NCBI GenBank assembly: GCA_033816765.1
Contig: CM066293.1
Location: 558,001-622,000, forward strand
DNA length: 64,000 nucleotides
Direction: 5' to 3'
Source: Nothopassalora personata
Taxonomy: Eukaryota > Ascomycota > Dothideomycetes > Mycosphaerellales > Mycosphaerellaceae
The notes beneath the pieces were generated by a model. That model was not told the DNA's origin. It searched no databases and was given only the letters and a program-made list of their open reading frames with translations. This document shows, piece by piece, positions 56,884 to 64,000 of this stretch; position 1 is the first letter of the stretch, and each line of letters opens with the position of its first letter. Made by a program: the position numbers and the translations under genes.

Positions 56884-57964
56884 CGTTGCTGTCGGGTGTG
56901 GTGTGTGGCGTCCATGAGGAACGTTGAACCTTTACGACTTGTTCATGTGCCTGCAGGTGGTGATGGCGGCACCCAGAAATCTGACCGACAGGATCTTCGG
57001 CTGCTGCCGCCAAGCGAGGTTTTATTTTCGCCGTGGCTGGCTCCGTTCTCCTAACATCACGCCCCCGACCAATTCGCCTCTATCTCTCCGGCCGGCGCTC
57101 CAGTCCTTGGAAGCCGAGATGCGCCAGTCGTTCCATCGTCGTTGCAGGGCAGGCTAGCCCGAGACATGGCGAGGAGGGACAACCATCTCAAATGGTTCGC
57201 GCGGTAGACCAGTATGCGATACTTCAGCGGCTCGCAGCCTGGAGCTCTTTACGCATGGCTCCTTCGCGGCAAATGCCTACTGCAGTGCAGTGCAGTGCAG
57301 TGCGTATGAGGCGCCTGCGATGAAGGCGGCGGACCCGACACGCTGCACACATGCAACGTTGGCGCGCGACTCGGTGACCAAGGCATCCAGAATCGTCACC
57401 TTGACGAAGGCGGAGTGCAAGCCAAACAGACTTCTGCCTCTTCGTGTTGTAGGTGTAGCAAGCACCATCCTGCTGGTGGGCACTCCTCCAAAACAGCCCA
57501 TGAAATGTCACTTGGGCCGGCGGGCAGAGTCAGATGCAAGCTCAGAGAATCCTCCACAGTGACCCAAGGTAGACGACGTGACTAAGACCAAGTCCCTCAT
57601 CTTGCCCAGACGGCTCATCATCGCCGTATCCGCCGCCCTACAAAATTTGTTCGACGTCCTGACTTCACCTTGGTTCTTGCCATTTGCTGAGCATTGTTGC
57701 TGTCGCTACCTTCCTTGTAGGTGCTCTTGCCGTCCGTTATTACATCGGCCACGTGGAGTGAAGTAATGCCCGGGCTCTCCGACTAGGTCAAGGACCCGAG
57801 CCCGCACCTTCTGCGGAATAGGGCCAACAATCAAATCACGCAACAACCCTTTCTTGGTACCTTTCACAGAAACAACAACAGACACAACAACACCGCCACC
57901 AACACCACCACCACCACCACTACCACCACTACCACCACCCGCCTCACCTACCACGCTTTCGACG
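56884..57964. promoter_or_regulatory. Divergent intergenic region (GPN3 and the gene at 57965)
   Basis: About 1.1 kb lies between two divergently transcribed genes. It contains a (TGCAG)4 microsatellite at 57281-57303 and, near its right end (57868-57953), a CAA/CAC/ACC-rich tract that is probably 5' UTR of the rightward gene. No other gene is supported; the short frames here are in low-complexity or GC-rich DNA. Confidence 0.55.
57281..57303 (+). repeat. (TGCAG)4 microsatellite
   Basis: Four direct TGCAG units are followed by TGC, in the divergent promoter region. Confidence 0.9.
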
Positions 57965-59183
57965 ATGGCGAGATTGAAGCAGCCCAAACGCAATGTCAGC
58001 CCGGAGCTAGGTGAGGGCAACTTTGCTATCAACTTCAACGCCAAAGGCAGGGCAATCAGGAAGTGTCGAACCCGGCAGCGAGATTCACCATTCGAGGATT
58101 CGGCCATCGCCATCAGTGACGAGTCGGAGGACGATTTCGACGACAACGATGGCGAAGTCATACCAGTCGCACCAACGAGAAAGCGCAAGAGATCGCCATC
58201 GCCAGAAGCATCACTGCCACCCGATCATTTTGAAGCACTCACAGAGTCAGACTCAGATTCGTCAGAACATGAAGCACCAGACTCCCCAGCTCCCCGACCG
58301 GCAGATCACACCACCATCCACCTTACCGTAAACATTCCGGTCGGACATCAAGGTCCGATCACGCTACAACTCGACCCCGAGACCATCACTAGGCAGCCAG
58401 CGCCATACAGTAGACCGGACCGACTGACGCAAAGCACCTTGGCGCGTCTGAACGCCAGGTCGAAGTCGAAGAGTAGCAAGTATGCAGGATTTCTTGATTT
58501 GCCTGCAGAGCTACGCAACGAGATCTACCGAATGGTCTTCACGTCAGATCGATCATTCAATTTTGGCTGTCCCGACAACTTCAGCAGATCTTCTCAGCTT
58601 CTGCGCAGCTGCAGCCAAGTACACGAAGAAGGTATGCGATGGTGGCACCTTGTTCTGGTTTACACATGGCTGACTATTTATTGCAGGCAGGAGCATACTT
58701 TACGGCGAAAATCACTTCGTGATCGAGCGGCGCACACAGCGCTACGGGTCATTCTGGGAGAATGAGTGGCGAGAGCTCGGCTACCTCAACGTCCGTAAAT
58801 TCATCAAGTCGATCGGTGCTACAAACACTGCGCTGATTCGACACATCACCCTCATGCTTGAGGATGCGGTACCATGCCTCAATCCAGGTATGCGCACGAA
58901 CGAGGAACGCCGATTTGTACACGACGACGATTTAATGTCTCTCCTTCGCCACCTGGGTCGCCACTCTCAACTGCAGAATCTGGAGCTCCACTTCCACGGC
59001 CGTAGAAGAGTCGACCGGACAGATGATCGCTTCCTGGACTATATGAAACGCATCAAGGCCGATAAAGTCGAATTCATCGATTGGCCTCCACAGTCAAAGT
59101 ACACGCGTCAGAGCAAGCAGGAAGATGCGGTCAAACAGGTCTTGCTCACCGCTTGTTCCAGGAAGAAGAAAAAGTTCGATTGA
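57965..59183 (+). CDS. Fungal hypothetical protein with F-box-like segment
   Basis: There are two exons, 57965-58631 and 58687-59183, with a 55-bp intron (GTATGC...TTGCAG, phase 1), giving 387 aa. The Met at 57965 (MARLKQPKRN) is preferred to the in-frame Met 37 codons upstream, because that stretch is pure Thr/Pro low complexity from a CA-rich leader. Residues ~1-150 are charged and disordered, with a basic KRKRSPSP motif. Residues ~170-250 (GFLDLPAELRNEIYRMVF, then LLRSCSQVHEEGRSIL) match the F-box-like domain of many Dothideomycete proteins. The rest (RHITLMLEDA, LQNLELHFHGRRR) resembles their C-terminal half. A ubiquitin-ligase adaptor role is possible but unproven. Confidence 0.8.
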
Positions 59184-60192
59184 ACGCGCATGACATTATA
59201 ATACCACACGGTTTTCGAAGAAGTTGACTTGCTGAGAGCATTGTTAATACATGTTGGCACATCTACGGCATTGCTTTGACCACAAGGCCCATCTCGGCGA
59301 CCGAGTGTCGTGCAGAAGAAGCCTCAGAATACAGGGAGCTTTCTGACAGGCCTGTTTCAGGAGATTCAGTAGCAGAACATAATGGACAGAGGAATAACTT
59401 TACGATAGTCACAGCTGAAGGAACAGGGCTGATCACCAAACGCGTCTCAGATTAGAAACGTCAAATCTAACGGTGGCATGCGAACCATGTGTTGATTGAA
59501 GTTGGTGGCGTGTGAACTTGCTATACAGACCAGCCTCGTCCACGCCAACAGCAGGCACCATGCAATAGACGCAGTACCTGACGAAGCATGCTTGTTGAAG
59601 CTCGATCGAAATAGCAATATCTCGAGCGATAAAGCTATAACCAAACGTTAACTACACTATAGCCCGACCCAAACCGCCTCACTCCGAACACATCAAGGCC
59701 GAAGCAATGACTGCATTTAGCGCAAACACGGCTTGGAACTGACACGACCGATCTCGACGCACGACATCATGGCTTACTGCTAAAGGATTATGACTACGAG
59801 TCGAGTCATGTCAGGACGCCGCGAGAAACTCACGTCGCCATAGTATCATTGCTACAACTTATGAGTTGTATGCACACGGGGTGACGGAGACAATTGCGAA
59901 ACACAAGGTCTAGACCGAAACGACTCTTGCATGACCGAGGAACCCATGGCCACGCCGCACTTACGTGCATCGCATTAGCATATGTCATGCATTAACGTGA
60001 ACTTTGCCGGTAGATGAGGGGTGCCCGAGACAAGTAAACGAGTCTAAGCTGACCTTCGATGATGGGATCGCGAGGTGTACTCGCTTCCGGGGTCGCATTC
60101 ATTCTACCAGCAGGTCTTCGCGCACTAGTAAGGCACCGCACCGTCTCCAGCTCACACCGAGTACGCAGTACTCCCCTTCCTCCGGCATGTGA
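59184..60192. other. Intergenic region without recognisable features
   Basis: About 1 kb lies between the stops of two convergent genes. It shows no RIP signature, no repeat and no coding frame I can support. Confidence 0.55.
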
Positions 60193-63117
60193 TCACTCCA
60201 GCACCTTCGCAACCATCCTCAACACCTCCTCCGTCGTCCTGCCGGCATTCTCAGGCGCTTTCCTAACCATCTGCCAAAACTCCCCATGCTTCGGATCATT
60301 CGCCACACACTTCCCCACCACATCCGCCCTCTTCTCCTCCGTGCCATGCTGCAAAAGAAACTTATACCACCACGCCCACGTATCTCCAAAATCCGGATCC
60401 AACATCACAGCTTTCTGGAACCATGTATCGGCCTTGTCCAACTTCCGTTCACTCCAGAAAATTCTGGCCGCTGTAATGAATAACACCGGGTCGTTCTCGA
60501 CTTTTTGGATCGCTTCGAGGATGCGAGGCTTGCGTTGTGTGCGAGCTTCCAAGTGCCAGATTCTCTCGGCCCAGATCAGGCCGGATTTGGGGCATTCTTG
60601 TAGGGCTTGGGCGAGTTTTTGATTGGCGGCGGGGGTGTTCTTTGCGCGGAGTTCGAGGCGGATGGTCTCGGTCCAGAGTTGGGGGTCTTTGGGGATCGCC
60701 TTGCGGGCTTGGTCGAGGATTGCGCGGGCTTTGAGGATGGTGCCCATGCGTTCTTCGAGGCGTGACGCGAGGAGCCAGAGGGGCACAGACTTGGGACAAT
60801 TGCGGCGGCCGTTGCTATAGGCTTCGCGAGCTTGAGGGAACATATTCTTTACTTCGTAGATTTGGCCTTTCATCATCCAAAGTTTGTCGGTCTTTGGAAA
60901 GATAGCAATGCCGTCGTTGACGAGTTCGAGAGCGCGGTCGTTGTTATTTGTTTGACGTTCGAAGGCGACGCTGCGGACAAAAATGCGGTCTGTGCGGGCG
61001 TTTGAGCGAGCTTGGTCGAGCAGTCGGCGGGCTTGCTCTTCCTCGCCATTGTCGGCTTCGAGCTTGACGGCGGCGAGGTAGATGTCTTCGCTCTCGGGGT
61101 TCTTGGAGAAGGCTTCTCCGAGGACTTGTCTCGCGCCAGCCACGTCGCCTGTGAGCCACTTTTCTCTGGCAAGCTGCATCCACATTTCGCTTGAGGTAGG
61201 TATTGACTTTGTAGCTTCTTGGAGTACGTTTAGGAGTGCTTCCTTTGTTCCGTGACTTCGTTCGAGATCCGCCGATGCCAGCCAGACGCTTCTCCGGTGG
61301 TAGAACTCCAGCTTGGCTTTGGCGAAGATAGCTCGTGCAGTTTCGAAGCGGCCGCGAGCAATCGACGACTTCGCATCGTCAAGCCATAGCTGTTTGCGAT
61401 CGTCATCTTCATCCAGGCCCCAGCCGATGGTCTCTTTGATGATGGCTCTACATGTGACGAGAGCGCCTTCTTCTTCGCAGAGCTCGGCTTGCTCGATCCA
61501 TTCTTCGCGCTTGAGCATGGCCGACTCCTTGATGAGAGCTCTGATCGCACGATCCATGACCTTGTAGACCATGTCTTCCTTGCCTGACTGCTCCTGTAAT
61601 CGTGCAGCTGCGATCCAGATCTCGTAGCTCGTGGGTACGGCCTTGCGGGCTCTGTTCAGTACCACTTGCGCTTGCTCAGGTGTTTCCAGACGTGCTAATG
61701 CGAGCCACAGCTCGACCGACAATGGTATAATCTCGGTTGCCTTCGCAAGGAGCAGCTTAGCATCGGCAGGATCTTCCTCGAGGTTGACAGCTTCCTTCCA
61801 GATGGCTACAGACTTTGGGATGTGATCAAGCGCCTTCCGCAGTACTCTTTTCTTGGCCGCTGGCACAGTCTCGAGTTTCGAAGCCTCGATCCACAGCCGG
61901 ACCGAACGGTCGTTGTGCTTGATGGCGTCAGCTGCAATGATCTTCGCATTGGCATTCTCGTTCAGGCGCATGCTCTCAAGCCAGACGTCTTCATTCTTTG
62001 GGCACATCTCGCAGCCTCGGCGCATAACGTTCCGCGCTGCAACGATCTTGCCAGCGTACTCCTCGAGACGCGCGGCCGCGATCCAACCAGGTCCGTGACG
62101 AGGGTTCGTCTTGATCACTGATTCCAGGAGCACTCGCGCACGCTTGATATCACCCACATTCTGTGCTCCGGGTATATTCGACAACTCGGCGTTGCCCAGA
62201 CTCGTCAGGTATCCTTTGGGGTCGATGCTTGTGCTCGTCCCTGCCGTCGCCGTACCGGAAGATTGCGCGGCCTTGTCCAGGCGTGCTTGCAGCACTTTGT
62301 CTCGTGCAGCACCAATATCCGCGAAGTTTGTCACGGTGCCGTCGGCCTGCTCGCCGTTTCCCGCCGCAGTCGCTGCGCCCTCATCTTGCACCTCCGCGCC
62401 CAGCTGTCCACTATCTCGTGCTCCAGCTAACACACTGTCCGGAACAGCATAGAATCGACTGTTCTTATTCTGCTTGCTCCTCCTATTCTTGCCCGTCAGA
62501 TCCCCCACCTCGGGGATGTTCTGCCAATCCTCGTCACTGACGGTGTTCAAGGCTCGCTTCAGGTCGGCAAACTGCTGCTGAATCTTCGGGTTCTTCCGCT
62601 CAAAATCTTGACGTTCGCGTTGTTCTCGCTCTTCCCTGTTGCTCCTCAGGTTGGCATGTGCTCATATAGATACATGTATACGCTCGCGCTGTGAGAGAGA
62701 TGAATATTGATACGCGTGGTGGCCGGAAATGGGAGGAAGTAGGGAAGAGACTCACCTGGAAATCTTACGCCGCCTGCCCATGCGGTCGTCGACGGCCTGA
62801 TATATGCGATCTGCCTCATCGTCCTCGCGATCGTAGTTTCCCGTTGCGAAAAGTCCTTCTTCGTTCTCGGCGTCGCGGAATTCTTCGTTGACTTCTTCAT
62901 CTTCGTCCTTCTTCTTGATCACGCCGTATGCCGTGGGTGGCGCATTTCCAAGAGCCGCGGCGCGCTTTGCGAGTGCTTCCTTGATCTGCTCTTCACTTGG
63001 TCCTTCTCGTGCTGGTCCAAGATCAGATCGCGTGGTGAAGCCGGTAGCGCCACGACCAAGACCAGCAACGTAGTTCTCCGGCGCTTGTTGCGACAAGAAG
63101 TCCTTGCGGCCAGACAT
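60193..63117 (-). CDS. PRP6: Pre-mRNA splicing factor Prp6/Prp1 (U4/U6.U5 tri-snRNP)
   Basis: There are two exons, 63117-62756 and 62635-60193, giving 934 aa. The intron starts GTGAGT. Its acceptor is either CAG before 62635 or GAG before 62644, both in frame, a difference of three residues. Exon 1 gives the PRP1_N domain: SGRKDFLSQQAPENYVAG, then EEGLFATGNYDREDDEAD. Exon 2 continues it (NPKIQQQFADLKRAL, IPEVGDLTGKNRR). About residues 280-930 are a chain of HAT/TPR-like repeats (GWIAAARLEEYAG, VWLESMRLNENAN, IWIAAARLQEQSG). Length fits S. pombe Prp1 (906 aa) and human PRPF6 (941 aa). The protein bridges U5 and U4/U6 snRNPs in the nucleus. Confidence 0.93.
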
Positions 63118-63378
63118 GGTGCGCGGATGTGGTCGTGGCAGCAGGGTCAGCGTTATGGCGAGGAAGTTCTGCTTCGAAAGCTGTGCTGCACCGCGAGTCA
63201 TGCAGCAGGGAAGAATCACGTGCAGACGTAAGAAGTGACCACGAGTGCAAGGGAGTGCATCGAAGACTACTGATACTGTAGCTTGTACATCTCACGTTAA
63301 AGACGAATTACTGGTCACTGGGTGCCTGTCGAATAGCGAATTCCCAACGCCTCTCTCACAAACGCAAAGTCCATTCAT
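63118..63378. promoter_or_regulatory. Upstream region of PRP6
   Basis: This is 261 bp between the PRP6 ATG and the SPT3 stop; both genes run leftward. It must hold the PRP6 promoter. No motif stands out. Confidence 0.5.
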
Positions 63379-64000
63379 TCATATCAATTTCAGCGGCCGC
63401 TGCCATCCACCCTTCGGAATATGGTGCATATACTTCGCCTTCAAGTCCGGCTTCTGCAGACGGCGAAAAGCCTCCTGGATATGCTTAGGCCCCACCGGAC
63501 TCCTCGCCTCCTCAGGCGGATCAAAGAGTCCCGGCTCCCGCCTCCTCTTCCTTCCCCTCTTCTCCTCATCCCCACCACTCTCTCTCTTCAACGCATCCTC
63601 CGCTGCCTTGACCTTCAGAGCCTCTTCAGTCAACAAAGTCACTATCTCGTAAGTGAGGAAGCCAAGGATATCGACAATGTCGTCGTTTGGCTTTGAATCA
63701 GTGACTACACCGAACCCAGCCCACTCTCTGAATCTCTTGCCTTTGCGGAATGTGAAAGACGCTTGACGGCATTCCGAGAAGTGAAGGTATTCTTCAGCGT
63801 TCATCCCTTTGGTGCGCTCGTCGGCTTGTTTGAGACGTTGAAGCGTTGCCGCGTTCATTTCTTCCTCCTCCTCGTCTTCTTCGTCTTCGCGCTCGGGGAC
63901 TTGTTCGCTGTAGAAGCTGGAAACGTCCCATGGCAGGCCGACTTTGGCTTTCTTGTTCTTGCTGTTTCGTGTGCCGACGCTTGGACCGGTGCCGAGAGTT
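63379..64000 (-). CDS. SPT3: SAGA complex subunit Spt3, C-terminal part
   Basis: This is a partial gene. The frame is open from the right edge of the window to the TAA at 63379-63381, about 206 codons, and the N-terminal histone fold lies beyond 64000. Visible are [13 protein letters not shown], an acidic run, [17 protein letters not shown] sequence, [14 protein letters not shown], then [15 protein letters not shown] and TLLTEEALK (the second histone fold), a basic linker, and [21 protein letters not shown], which is typical of fungal Spt3. Spt3 helps SAGA deliver TBP to promoters. Confidence 0.92.
   Translation of the reverse strand, partial: TLGTGPSVGTRNSKNKKAKVGLPWDVSSFYSEQVPEREDEEDEEEEEMNAATLQRLKQADERTKGMNAEEYLHFSECRQASFTFRKGKRFREWAGFGVVTDSKPNDDIVDILGFLTYEIVTLLTEEALKVKAAEDALKRESGGDEEKRGRKRRREPGLFDPPEEARSPVGPKHIQEAFRRLQKPDLKAKYMHHIPKGGWQRPLKLI

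Noticed and set aside
57854..57964. Upstream Met for the F-box-like protein
   Set aside because: The extra 37 residues are Thr/Pro low complexity from a CA-rich tract that looks like a 5' UTR. The next Met begins a more typical sequence. It cannot be fully excluded without transcript data.

Overview
The window comes from a filamentous ascomycete. I infer Dothideomycetes, possibly a Mycosphaerella relative, but nothing here fixes the genus. It has two parts. Bases 1 to about 51,960 are a nested block of retrotransposons. Nearly all copies carry the marks of repeat-induced point mutation (RIP): CA/TG has become TA, former Gln and Trp codons have become TAG/TAA stops, CpG is kept, and indels are rare. 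Bases 52,138 to 64,000 are an ordinary gene-rich arm with short GT-AG introns (55-120 bp) and no RIP.

The block can be unpicked by target-site duplications (TSDs). G0, a Ty3/gypsy element on the minus strand, was split by chromovirus G1 (1485-20931, TSD CCCGA). G1 was split by G2 (3890-16119, TSD CTAG), a 12-kb Ty3-type element with an extra ~990-codon third ORF. Then come a G1-like fragment (G3), a chimeric chromovirus (G4, 23405-30725), a truncated minus-strand copy (G5, to 35955), a TA-rich stretch and a Tc1/mariner copy (36485-37799). Last is a Ty1/copia element, C1 (37858-51958, TSD GGTGC). C1 itself carries a full minus-strand chromovirus, G6 (41560-48444, TSD GTAGC). Scattered through these dead elements are small insertions free of RIP: solo LTRs S1, S2 and S3 (266, 317 and 319 bp), and two copies in opposite orientation (N1, N2) of a 0.76-kb SINE-like retroposon.

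The most unusual content is in the accessory parts of the elements. The G1/G4 chromoviruses and the related G6 carry, between pol and the 3' LTR, a reading frame on the strand opposite to gag-pol. It encodes a small Cys-rich, coiled-coil protein. In G1 and G4 a 73-nt tRNA-like sequence lies just downstream of this antisense gene. In G2 a palindrome built on ACCGGTCCCGGGACCGGT sits in both LTRs and again in each gap between its ORFs. The chromovirus LTRs share an R-start motif (GTTCAACTCA) complementary to the bases just inside the LTR, which suggests self-primed reverse transcription. Their U3 and U5 segments have been shuffled between copies.

Host genes, left to right: a HIRIP3/DEK_C-like chromatin protein (+), whose ATG lies only about 180 bp from C1; a Mae1-type dicarboxylate transporter (-); GPN3 (-); a fungal protein of unknown function with an F-box-like segment (+); the U4/U6.U5 tri-snRNP protein Prp6/Prp1 (-); and the 3' part of SAGA subunit SPT3 (-), which runs off the right edge. 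Most serve transcription, chromatin or splicing, but they do not form an operon-like unit.
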